Origin: Gaiellasilicea sp963784895
GTDB lineage: Bacteria > Actinomycetota > Thermoleophilia > Gaiellales > Gaiellaceae
DNA: 64,000 nucleotides
NCBI GenBank assembly: GCA_963784895.1
Contig: CAWATM010000017.1
Coordinates: forward strand, 1 to 64,000
Reading direction: 5' to 3'
Both the position numbers and the translations under genes were made by a program. The notes under the pieces were generated by a model. That model saw nothing but the letters and a program-made list of their open reading frames with translations, had not been told where the DNA came from and made no database searches. Shown piece after piece: positions 39,196 to 46,404 of this stretch; within the stretch, counting starts at the first letter, position 1; every line of letters starts with the position of its first letter.

Positions 39196-40863
39196 ATGGC
39201 TACGACCGAGGATCGCGACTCGCTCGACGCGACGCAGGCGTGGCGCGAGGAGCTGTACGACCGGACGCCGGAGCGCCAGGGGGAGCTCTTCTCGACCATC
39301 TCGGGGCTCGAGAACGAGCCGCTCGTCACGCCTGCCACCGTCGCCGTCGATTACGACCGCGACCTCGGCTATCCCGGCGTCTTCCCGTTCACGCGCGGCG
39401 TCTATCCGTCGATGTACCGCGGCAAGCTCTGGACGATGCGGCAGTTCGCCGGCTTCGGGACCGCTGCCGAGACGAACGAGCGCTTCCGCTACCTGCTCGA
39501 CCACGGCCAGACCGGGCTCTCGACGGCATTCGACATGCCGACGTTGATGGGCTACGACTCCGACCACCCGCGCTCCGAGGGCGAGGTCGGCCGCGAGGGC
39601 GTCGCGATCGACTCGCTCGAGGACATGGAGACGCTCTTCCGCGGCATCCCGCTCGGCGACGTCTCCACCTCGATGACGATCAACTCGCCGGCGGCGATCC
39701 TGCTCGCCTTCTACGTCGCCGTCGGCGAGGAGCAGGGCGTGCCGGCGGAGCATCTGCGCGGGACGATCCAGACGGACATCCTCAAGGAGTACATCGCGCA
39801 GAAGGAGTACATCTTCCCGCCCGAGCCGTCGATGCGGCTCGTCACGGACATGGTCCAGTACTGCTCGACGCATCTGCCCAAGTGGCATCCGATCTCGATC
39901 TCCGGCTACCACATTCGCGAGGCCGGCTCGACGGCGGCGCAGGAGCTCGCCTTCACGCTCGCCGACGGCTTCACCTACGTCGAGTGGGCGGTCGAGCGCG
40001 GGCTCGACGTCGACGACTTCGCGCCTCGGCTCTCCTTCTTCTTCAACGCGCACCTCGATTTCTTCGAGGAGATCGCCAAGTACCGGGCCGCGCGACGGAT
40101 CTGGGCGCGCGAGCTGCGCGACCGTTTCGCGGCCCGTAACCCGCGCTCGTGGCTGATGCGCTTCCACACCCAGACCGCCGGGGTCTCGCTGACGGCGCAG
40201 CAGCCCGAGGTGAACATCGTCCGCACCGCGATCGAGGCACTCGCGGCGGTGCTCGGCGGGACGCAGAGCCTGCACACGAACTCGTTCGACGAGGCGCTCG
40301 CGCTGCCGACCGAGGACGCGGTCCGGATCGCGCTGCGCACCCAGCAGGTGATCGCCCACGAGACCGGCGTCGTCAACACGATCGACCCGCTCGGCGGCGC
40401 CTATTACGTCGAGGAGCTGACGAACAGGATCGAAGCTCAAGCGTACGAGTACTTCGACCGGATCGCGAAGCTGGGCGGGATGGTCGAGGCGATTAAACAG
40501 AACTTTCCGCAAAGAGAGATAGCAGATTCGGCGTTCCGCTATCAGGAGGAGGTCGAGCGCGGCGAGCGCGTCGTCGTCGGCGTCAACCGCTATCAGCTCG
40601 ACGACGAGACCCCGCTCGAGATCCTCAAGATCGATGCCGCCCTCGAGACGCAGCAGATCGAGCGCGTGACGGCGTTGAAGGGTCGTCGCGATTCGGCCAG
40701 GGTCGAGCAACGGCTCGCAGCGCTCAAGCTGGCGTCCACGACCGACGGCGTCAACCTGATGCCGGCGATCCTCGACGCCGCCCGCGACTACGTGACGATG
40801 GGCGAGATGTGCGACGCGTGGCGCGAGGTGTGGGGCACCTGGCGCGAGACCCCTGTGTTCTGA
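39196..40863 (+). CDS. Methylmalonyl-CoA mutase large subunit (catalytic barrel, no B12 domain)
   Basis: 555 residues, the length of a separate alpha subunit. Y-P-G-V-F-P-F-T-R-G-V-Y-P and R-Q-F-A-G-F-G-T-A-A-E-T-N are CoA/substrate-binding blocks, then G-L-S-T-A-F-D-M-P, S-M-T-I-N-S-P-A, R-F-H-T-Q-T-A-G-V-S-L-T (catalytic His) and G-G-T-Q-S-L-H-T-N-S-F-D. The C-terminal cobalamin domain is missing and is supplied by the small gene at 43032. It interconverts methylmalonyl-CoA and succinyl-CoA. ATG 39196 is preferred to GTG/ATG further up. Two GCCCGCGGCA direct repeats lie upstream but no B12 riboswitch was recognised. Confidence 0.95.
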   Translation: MATTEDRDSLDATQAWREELYDRTPERQGELFSTISGLENEPLVTPATVAVDYDRDLGYPGVFPFTRGVYPSMYRGKLWTMRQFAGFGTAAETNERFRYLLDHGQTGLSTAFDMPTLMGYDSDHPRSEGEVGREGVAIDSLEDMETLFRGIPLGDVSTSMTINSPAAILLAFYVAVGEEQGVPAEHLRGTIQTDILKEYIAQKEYIFPPEPSMRLVTDMVQYCSTHLPKWHPISISGYHIREAGSTAAQELAFTLADGFTYVEWAVERGLDVDDFAPRLSFFFNAHLDFFEEIAKYRAARRIWARELRDRFAARNPRSWLMRFHTQTAGVSLTAQQPEVNIVRTAIEALAAVLGGTQSLHTNSFDEALALPTEDAVRIALRTQQVIAHETGVVNTIDPLGGAYYVEELTNRIEAQAYEYFDRIAKLGGMVEAIKQNFPQREIADSAFRYQEEVERGERVVVGVNRYQLDDETPLEILKIDAALETQQIERVTALKGRRDSARVEQRLAALKLASTTDGVNLMPAILDAARDYVTMGEMCDAWREVWGTWRETPVF

Positions 40864-40919
40864 CGCTTAACCTCGCCTTCATCTAACTGAACAGGGCCAA
40901 GCGCGTCGTACGTGGTGAC

Positions 40920-41447
40920 GTGAGCGCACGCCTGCAGCGACGAGTGTCGCTTCTCGCCGCCCTGATCCTGACGGCAGGGGTGGTCGCGTTCAGCGTCGCC
41001 TACTTCGGCGGTACGGGCACGTCGCAGGAGAGGCCGCTCTCGAACCAGCCTGCGCAGGTGTTCACTCCGCGCACGCAGGTCCCGCTGGACACAGAGGCGC
41101 GCAAGGTGGCAGGGCGGTTCATCCTCACGGCGGTCGCCCGCGAGAACCTCGGCGAGTCGTACGACCTCGCCCACCCGGAGCTCCGGCAAGGGATGACGAA
41201 GCGAGAGTGGCTGACGGGGAACATCCCGGTCGTCTACTACCCGGCGCAGGCGATCGAGACCGCGACCTTCAAGGTCGACGAGTCGTATCCGGACGAGGCG
41301 ATCCTCGAAGTGGCGCTGCTGCCGAAGGAGTCCGCGAAGGTCAAGCCCCAGATCTTCTTCATCGGCTTGAAGAAGGCAGGGAACCGCTGGCGCGTGAACT
41401 ACTGGGTGCCCCGCGCGGCTCCCGCCGTGCCGAGCGCCCGCGACTGA
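40920..41447 (+). CDS. Membrane-anchored hypothetical protein, paralog 1
   Basis: 175 residues. A basic start and one TM helix (about 8-30, L-L-A-A-L-I-L-T-A-G-V-V-A-F-S) anchor an extracytoplasmic domain with R-K-V-A-G-R-F-I-L-T-A-V-A-R-E, a helix, and E-W-L-T-G-N-I-P-V-V-Y-Y-P (hyphenated), then beta strands ending N-R-W-R-V-N-Y-W-V-P. The same E-W-x-x-G-x-I-P-V-V-x-Y-P block is in the next gene, so they are diverged tandem copies. The fold is reminiscent of NTF2/lumazine-binding-like domains; function unknown. GTG 40920. Confidence 0.65.
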   Translation: MSARLQRRVSLLAALILTAGVVAFSVAYFGGTGTSQERPLSNQPAQVFTPRTQVPLDTEARKVAGRFILTAVARENLGESYDLAHPELRQGMTKREWLTGNIPVVYYPAQAIETATFKVDESYPDEAILEVALLPKESAKVKPQIFFIGLKKAGNRWRVNYWVPRAAPAVPSARD

Positions 41448-41557
41448 TGTTTGCTGGCGCGGGATTGGCAGCCGCTCCCGCGGATGCCAATCGTGCGAAG
41501 ACCCCTGAAGGGGCCGGCTCCGGCGGCCCGAAGGCCCGACTCCGCGCGAGCGACTAG
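41447..41557 (+). other. 36-codon junction ORF between the two membrane-anchored paralogs
   Basis: ATG 41447 overlaps the TGA of paralog 1 (TGATG) and its TAG ends exactly one base before the GTG of paralog 2. The frame runs through a minus-strand copy of the 70-bp hairpin repeat (41453-41515) and a second GC-rich hairpin. Sequence is Ala/Gly-rich (starts M-F-A-G-A-G-L). Like the junction ORFs at trpE|trpG and in the atp operon, it keeps both ends in start/stop contact. Confidence 0.45.
41453..41515 (-). repeat. Hairpin repeat, copy 4 (minus orientation)
   Basis: On the minus strand: CCCCTTCAGGGG hairpin, TCTTCGCACGAT, then a long stem with GATTGGCA and TGCCAATC arms. It aligns along its length with the copies at 43439-43579, with matched changes in both stem arms. 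Confidence 0.7.
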
Positions 41558-42301
41558 GTGGTCGGCCGGTGGTCGTCGCCGCGCTTCCGGCGGCGAGCGC
41601 TCAAGGTCGGCGTCCTCCTCGCCGTCGTCGTGGCGGCGGCGCTCGTGAGCATCTTCTTCTGGAACACCGCGACGGTCGTCGAGACGCCGCTGCACGGGAA
41701 GGCCGACGTCTACGTCGCGCCGATCCCGGTCGAGATGGCGCCTGCCGAGCGCCGGGCCGTGATCGCGACCGCGGCTCTCTTCGTCGAGACGGCCGTGCGG
41801 CGCGAGCACGCCGAGCGGGCGTACGAGCTCGTGGGCCCGAACCTGCGCGGCACCACCACCCTCGACGAGTGGCGGTCGGGAGACATCCCGGTCGTGCCGT
41901 ATCCCGTCGACGACGCCCGCTGGAAGTTCGACTACTCCTACGCGAACGAGATCGGGCTCCAGGTCGCGGTCTTCCCGCACCCGGGCGCGGCGGTGCGGCC
42001 CGCGGTCTTCAACCTCGCCCTCCGTTCAGTCGGCTCCGGCTCGACGCGCCGCTGGCTCGTCGACTCCTGGTCGCCGCGGGGAGGCGGCGGCGGCGCGCGA
42101 CCGAGCCGCTCCGAGGGCTCACCGTTCCGTGCCGACCTGGCGCCGCCTCCGAGTGCGTCGACGAGCCTCGGCGCCGTCTGGCTGCTCGTTCCCGCCGCTC
42201 TGGTTGTACTGGCGCTGCTCGTGCCGGCCGCGCTGTTTCTGATCGAGCGGAGCCGCTCGCGGCGCGCGCAGCGAGCCTACGAGGCCTCGCGCAGGCTCTA
42301 G
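41558..42301 (+). CDS. Membrane protein with two TM segments, paralog 2
   Basis: 247 residues. TM1 at about 16-35 (V-G-V-L-L-A-V-V-V-A-A-A-L), an extracytoplasmic domain with E-R-A-Y-E-L-V-G-P-N-L-R and D-E-W-R-S-G-D-I-P-V-V-P-Y-P, then R-R-W-L-V-D-S-W-S-P-R, a Gly/Ser/Pro linker, TM2 at about 205-228 and a basic tail. The core matches paralog 1 but this copy has gained the second TM segment. Function unknown. GTG 41558 directly follows the TAG of the junction ORF. The 3' end overlaps the convergent MBL gene by 4 bp. Confidence 0.65.
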   Translation: MVGRWSSPRFRRRALKVGVLLAVVVAAALVSIFFWNTATVVETPLHGKADVYVAPIPVEMAPAERRAVIATAALFVETAVRREHAERAYELVGPNLRGTTTLDEWRSGDIPVVPYPVDDARWKFDYSYANEIGLQVAVFPHPGAAVRPAVFNLALRSVGSGSTRRWLVDSWSPRGGGGGARPSRSEGSPFRADLAPPPSASTSLGAVWLLVPAALVVLALLVPAALFLIERSRSRRAQRAYEASRRL

Positions 42302-43011
42302 AACTCGAGCTCGAGCCCGTCGTAAGCGAGCTCGACCCCCGCCGGCGCCTCCCGCTCGAAGGGCCGGTGCGTCAGGACGATGCGGAGGGCGCGGGCGCGG
42401 GTGGCGGCTGCCTTCGCCTCCTCGGGCGAGAGGTGGCCCCGCTCGGGCCCGTCGTAGCCACCGTTCTCGAGTGTCGCCTCTGAGAGGAGCAGGTCGGCGT
42501 CGCGTGCCAGCTCGGCGAGCGCGTCCGACGGCCCGCTGTCGCCGGAATACGCGAGCGTCCGGTCGCCCTTGACGCGGAAGCCGAACGCCTGCATGTCGTA
42601 GTGGTCGACGGGTACCGGCGTCACCTCGAGACCCGCGACCGTGAACGGCACGCGCGACTCGTACTCGGACACGTCGAAGGCACGCTCGAACATGTCCTCG
42701 CTGCCGAGCACCGCGAGCAGGGGCCGGAGCTGCTCCCGGCTTCCGGGCGGCAGCCAGAGCTCCGGCCGCGGCAGCGCCTCCCCAGGGCCGAACAGGCTCC
42801 CCCAGACCCAGGGCACGAGGTCGCCCCAGTGGTCGAGGTGGAGGTGCGTGATCGCGATCGCCTCGACGGTCGGCCAAGGCTCCCGCTCGCGCAGCTTCGC
42901 GAGCACCCCTGGGCCGCAGTCGAGCAGCAGACGGCCCTCGACGAGGTAGCCGGAGCATGCCCCGCCCGGGTTGGGCCAGGCCGGGGAGGAGCCGATGACC
43001 GTGAGACGCAC
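42298..43011 (-). CDS. Metallo-beta-lactamase-fold hydrolase
   Basis: 237 residues. The zinc motif T-H-L-H-L-D-H-W-G-D (H-x-H-x-D-H), a later V-D-H-Y, S-G-D-S-G-P-S-D (bridging Asp) and a closing L-T-H-R-P-F give a complete two-metal site. The start V-I-G-S-S-P-A-W-P-N-P-G-G-A-C-S-G-Y is that of RNase Z/PhnP-like members. It could act on a cyclic phosphodiester, RNA or lactone. GTG 43011 is 20 bp from the divergent B12-domain gene, so promoters are shared or overlapping. Confidence 0.85.
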   Translation of the reverse strand: MRLTVIGSSPAWPNPGGACSGYLVEGRLLLDCGPGVLAKLREREPWPTVEAIAITHLHLDHWGDLVPWVWGSLFGPGEALPRPELWLPPGSREQLRPLLAVLGSEDMFERAFDVSEYESRVPFTVAGLEVTPVPVDHYDMQAFGFRVKGDRTLAYSGDSGPSDALAELARDADLLLSEATLENGGYDGPERGHLSPEEAKAAATRARALRIVLTHRPFEREAPAGVELAYDGLELEF

Positions 43012-43031
43012 CGCCGTATACTGCCGACGCC

Positions 43032-43427
43032 ATGGCCCGGAAGATCAGAGTGGTGATCGCGAAGCCCGGCCTGGACGGTCACGACCGCGGTGCGAAGATC
43101 ATCGCGAGAGCCCTCCGGGACGCCGGAATGGAGGTGATCTACACCGGTCTGCACCAGACACCCGAGCAGATCGTCGAGACGGCGATCCAGGAGGATGCGG
43201 ACGCCGTCGGCATTTCGATTCTCTCCGGCGCGCACATGACGCTCGTGCCGCGGATCCTCGAGGGGCTGAAGGAGAACGGCGTCGACGACGTGCTCGTCCT
43301 CGTCGGCGGAACGATTCCGACGGACGACGCGGAGGAGCTCAAGGGCAAGGGCGTCGCCGCCGTCTTCACCCCCGGCGCGCCGACCAGCGAGATCGTCGAG
43401 TTCCTGCGCTCCAAGATTCCCGCCTGA
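43032..43427 (+). CDS. Methylmalonyl-CoA mutase small subunit (cobalamin-binding domain)
   Basis: 131 residues, exactly a B12-binding Rossmann-like domain. The D-x-H-x-x-G motif is D-G-H-D-R-G (His about 17, lower axial ligand to cobalt); S-I-L-S-G-A-H and V-G-G-T-I-P hold the dimethylbenzimidazole tail. It completes the large subunit encoded at 39.2 kb, from which it is separated by the two paralogs and the MBL gene. Such split mutases are common in archaea and some Actinobacteria. ATG 43032. Confidence 0.95.
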   Translation: MARKIRVVIAKPGLDGHDRGAKIIARALRDAGMEVIYTGLHQTPEQIVETAIQEDADAVGISILSGAHMTLVPRILEGLKENGVDDVLVLVGGTIPTDDAEELKGKGVAAVFTPGAPTSEIVEFLRSKIPA

Positions 43428-43438
43428 GAGAGGCGTCG

Positions 43439-43507
43439 CAGGCCGCGAAGCGGCCCTTAGGTTCTTCCGCGATGGGCGTCCGCTCCTGCGGATGCTCGTT
43501 CTGCGCA
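43439..43507 (+). repeat. Hairpin repeat, copy 1
   Basis: About 69 bp beginning CAGGCCGCGAAGCGGCCCTT and ending CTGCGCA, directly followed by copy 2. The stem has GTCCGC and GCGGATGC arms, and the small CCCTTCAGGGG hairpin is degraded here. Confidence 0.75.
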
Positions 43508-43579
43508 CAGGCCGCGAAGCGGCCCTTCAGGGGTTTTCGCGCGATGAGCATCCGCTCCCGCGGATGCTCATCCTGCGCA
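43508..43579 (+). repeat. Hairpin repeat, copy 2 (most complete)
   Basis: About 72 bp. It opens like copy 1, then has a CCCTTCAGGGG hairpin, TTTTCGCGCG, and the main stem ATGAGCATCCGC / GCGGATGCTCAT with a 4-nt loop, closing CCTGCGCA. It lies in the gap between the convergent B12-domain and M23 genes. Confidence 0.8.
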
Positions 43580-43585
43580 GAAGAG

Positions 43586-44483
43586 TCAGGGCTTGACGAC
43601 GACGCGCGCGGCGGCAAGGGTGCCCTTGGCGCCGAAGAGTGCAGCCGGGGTCACCTTGGCCGGCGCCGTCCAGACGGTCACGGGCAGCCCCTTCGTCAGC
43701 AGCTCGAGCGAGGGATAGGCCGACAGCTCCGCGGCCGGGGCGCCGAGTCCCTCGATCCTCGCCGTCTCCGGCACGGTCACCGGGACCTTCTGGCCGGGCT
43801 GCTTGACCTTGCGGCCACCGGGCCACTGGCGGACGTGGTCGACCGTGACCTGGAGATCCTCGCCGGCCGCGTTCGCGACCTTGCCGCTGAGCGCGAGCGT
43901 GAACGTCGTTCCCGCCGTCGGCCGAGAAGAGCAGCCGGCGCGCCTGCTTCAGGAAGCGGTGCGGGCTCACCGCGCCGCCGCCGTTGGGGTGCACCTCGAA
44001 GTGGAGGTGGGGGTCGATGCCGTTCGCGTCGCCCGAGTCGCCGTTGAAGGCGATCACCTCGCCGGCTCTGACCTTCGCGCCGTTCTTGAGCCCCTTCGCA
44101 TAGGCGACGCCGGCAACGCACTTGCCCTGATTGTCGTTGCCGTCGGTGAGATCGTTGTTGAGGTGGATGTAGAGGTACTGCGTGCCGCTCTTGCCGTTCA
44201 GGTAGAGCATGCAGCCGGCGCGCGCGGACGTCGTGTGGAACTCCACCGTCCCGGCCTCGGCGGCGAGGACGAGCGCGCGGCGCGGCGCCATGATGTCGTT
44301 CCCCTCGTGGCCGCCCTGCCCACGCGGGTCGCCGAAGTCGTCGGTCCAGGTCGCTTCGCCGAGGATCGGGAAGACCAGCCGCGGCACCTCCGCGGACGCC
44401 GACGCGGCCGCCGCCCCTGCGCCGAGCAGGAGTGCGATCACGGTGAGGAGCAGGCCTCGGGCTGTCGTCCGGACGGGGGTCAT
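43586..44483 (-). CDS. Secreted M23-family peptidase with a single-base frameshift
   Basis: A signal peptide (M-T-P-V-R-T-T-A-R-G-L-L-L-T-V) precedes an M23 domain: H-E-G-N-D zinc motif, Y-I-H-L-N, and D-P-H-L-H-F. After L-L-F-S-A-D-G-G the annotated frame becomes Arg-rich, whereas dropping one base of the CCC run at 43911-43913 gives T-T-F-T-L-A-L-S-G-K-V-A-N-A-A-G and continues as a beta-rich domain to the stop at 43586 (ending A-A-A-R-V-V-V-K-P). Coordinates follow the corrected frame; the uncorrected frame stops at 43527. It is a peptidoglycan hydrolase relative. The frameshift may be a sequencing error. Confidence 0.75.
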
Positions 44484-44585
44484 GGGAACCGGGTCGAGCT
44501 CGAAGGGCGGAACCCTAGCAGGGGAATCGGCGAAATGCTCCCCGAAAGGGGTAAAAACTCCGGCCTCGCGGTCTCATCGGCGGGA

Positions 44586-44648
44586 GCGAAGCGACACTTG
44601 AGGGGTTGTGCGCGATCGGAGTCCGCTTGGCGGAATCCGATCCTGCGC
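44586..44648 (+). repeat. Hairpin repeat, copy 3
   Basis: GCGAAGCGACACTTGAGGGG, GTGCGCG, then stem ATCGGAGTCCGC / GCGGAATCCGAT with one mismatch, closing CCTGCGC. The stem sequence differs from copy 2 on both sides while pairing is kept. It lies 20 bp before etfB. Confidence 0.7.
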
Positions 44649-44668
44649 GGCTAGCTAGAGTCCGCGCG

Positions 44669-45448
44669 ATGAAGATCGCCGTCTGTGTGAAAGAGGTGCC
44701 CGACGCGACCGCGCACAAGCGGATCGACCCGGGCACCAAACGGCTCGACCGCTCCGGCGAGGGCGCGCTGAACGCGTTCGACGCGAACGCGGTCGAGGAG
44801 GCGCTGCGGCTGAAGGACGCGACCGGGGAGGGTGAGGTCGTCGTCGTCTCGATGGGCCCCGAGCGCGCGCTCAACTCGCTGCGCAAGGCCCTGGCGATGG
44901 GTGCAGACCGAGCCGTGCTCATCGCGGACGACGGCGCAGCCGGATCCGATCTGGTCGCCACGAGCCTCACGCTCGCGAAGGCCCTGGAGCGCGAGGCCGC
45001 GGATCTCGTCCTCTTCGGGCAGCAGTCCTCCGACTCCGACGGCGCAGTGCTCTGGGCGGCGGTCGCCGAGCGCCTCAAGCGCCCTGTGATCTCGCAGGTC
45101 GCCGAATTGACGCTCGAGGGCGGGTCGCTCACCGGCAAGCGGCAGACCGAGTTCGGCTACGACGTCATCCGCGCGCCGCTGCCGGCCGTGGTCGCCGTCG
45201 CCGACTCGATCAACGAGCCGCGCTACCCGTCGCTCAAGGGAATCATGGGCGCGAAGTCGAAGCCGCAGGAGACGCTCACGCTCGCCGATCTCGGGGTGGA
45301 CGGAGGCAGCGCCGGCGAGCCCGGCTCTCACACCGAGGTGCTCGCGCTCTCCGATCCGCCCCCGCGCGGCGACACGCGCAAGCTCGAGGACGACGGCACC
45401 GCGGCAGAGCAGATCGTTGCGTTCCTCGCGGAGAAGCGGCTGATATGA
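44669..45448 (+). CDS. etfB: Electron transfer flavoprotein beta subunit
   Basis: 259 residues. It opens M-K-I-A-V-C-V-K-E-V-P-D, then A-V-E-E-A-L-R-L-K, V-V-S-M-G-P and the AMP-binding D-S-D-G-A-V region; the recognition loop (R-Y-P-S-L-K-G-I-M-G-A-K-S-K) that contacts acyl-CoA dehydrogenases is intact. With EtfA it carries electrons from dehydrogenases to ETF-QO. ATG 44669 is preferred over an upstream in-frame GTG lying in the hairpin repeat. Its TGA overlaps the etfA ATG. Confidence 0.95.
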   Translation: MKIAVCVKEVPDATAHKRIDPGTKRLDRSGEGALNAFDANAVEEALRLKDATGEGEVVVVSMGPERALNSLRKALAMGADRAVLIADDGAAGSDLVATSLTLAKALEREAADLVLFGQQSSDSDGAVLWAAVAERLKRPVISQVAELTLEGGSLTGKRQTEFGYDVIRAPLPAVVAVADSINEPRYPSLKGIMGAKSKPQETLTLADLGVDGGSAGEPGSHTEVLALSDPPPRGDTRKLEDDGTAAEQIVAFLAEKRLI

Positions 45449-46404
45449 GCACTCTCGTCTTCCTCGAGCATCACGGCGGCGAGCTGCAGAAGGGCTCTCT
45501 CGCCGTCCTCTCGAAGGCCGCGAGCCTGGGCGGCGACGTCGCCGGCGTCATCGTCGGCTCCGGCCTCGACGGGCTGGCCGAACAGGCGGGTGCGTTCGGC
45601 GCCGCTACCGTCTTCGTCGCCGACGACCCCAAGCTCGAGGCGCCGCTGCCACAACCGCGCGTCGACGCGATCGCGCAACTGGTGGCCGAGAAGGGGATCG
45701 AGACGGTGCTCTTCGCGCAGTCGATCCTCGCAGCAGACATCGCCGCCGGCCTCGCCGCGCGGCTCGACGCGGGCCTCAACTGGCAACTCACGGACCTTGC
45801 GAACGACGGCGGCACGCTCGTCGGCAAGCAGTCCGCGCTCGGCGACTCCGTCGTCGTCGACGTGGGCTGGCGCTCGACGCCGCGGATCGGCCTCTTCCGC
45901 GCCGGTGCCTTCGATCCGGCCGAGCAGGCCGCGTCCGGAACCGTCGAGGCGTTCACGCCGGAGCTGCAGGAGCACTCGCTCGCGGCTGAGATGGTCGAGC
46001 AGGCGCACGCCGAGGAGAGCGGCCCGTCGATCGAGGACGCGAACGTGATCGTCGCCGGGGGCCGCGGGCTCGGCGAGCCGGAGAAGTTCGCGCTGGTCGA
46101 GGAGCTCGCCAAGGCGCTCGGCGGCGCCGTCGCCGCCACGCGCGCAGTCGTCGACGCCGGCTGGTACCCGTACTCGGCGCAGGTCGGCCAGACGGGCAAG
46201 TCGGTCTCGCCCACGCTCTATATCGCCTGTGGGATCTCCGGCGCGATCCAGCACAAGGTCGGGATGCAGGGCTCGAAGACGATCGTCGCGATCAACAAGG
46301 ATCCGAACGCACCCATCTTCGAGTTCGCCGACCTTGGTGTCGTCGGCGACCTGCACACGATCGTGCCGAAGCTGACCGAGCTGCTCCAGGCCCGCAGAGG
46401 ATGA
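45445..46404 (+). CDS. etfA: Electron transfer flavoprotein alpha subunit
   Basis: 319 residues. The FAD-binding C-terminal half has V-A-G-G-R-G-L-G (about 206-213), S-V-S-P-T-L-Y-I-A-C-G-I-S-G-A-I-Q-H-K-V-G-M (hyphenated) and N-K-D-P-N-A-P-I-F-E-F-A-D-L-G-V-V-G-D. It forms the ETF heterodimer with the upstream gene product. ATG 45445 and TGA overlaps on both sides show strict coupling in etfB-etfA-ETF-QO. Confidence 0.96.
   Translation: MSTLVFLEHHGGELQKGSLAVLSKAASLGGDVAGVIVGSGLDGLAEQAGAFGAATVFVADDPKLEAPLPQPRVDAIAQLVAEKGIETVLFAQSILAADIAAGLAARLDAGLNWQLTDLANDGGTLVGKQSALGDSVVVDVGWRSTPRIGLFRAGAFDPAEQAASGTVEAFTPELQEHSLAAEMVEQAHAEESGPSIEDANVIVAGGRGLGEPEKFALVEELAKALGGAVAATRAVVDAGWYPYSAQVGQTGKSVSPTLYIACGISGAIQHKVGMQGSKTIVAINKDPNAPIFEFADLGVVGDLHTIVPKLTELLQARRG

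Noticed and set aside
38392..40710. 772-codon minus-strand open frame
   Set aside because: Shadow of the TauE-like and mutase genes; no recognisable domain.
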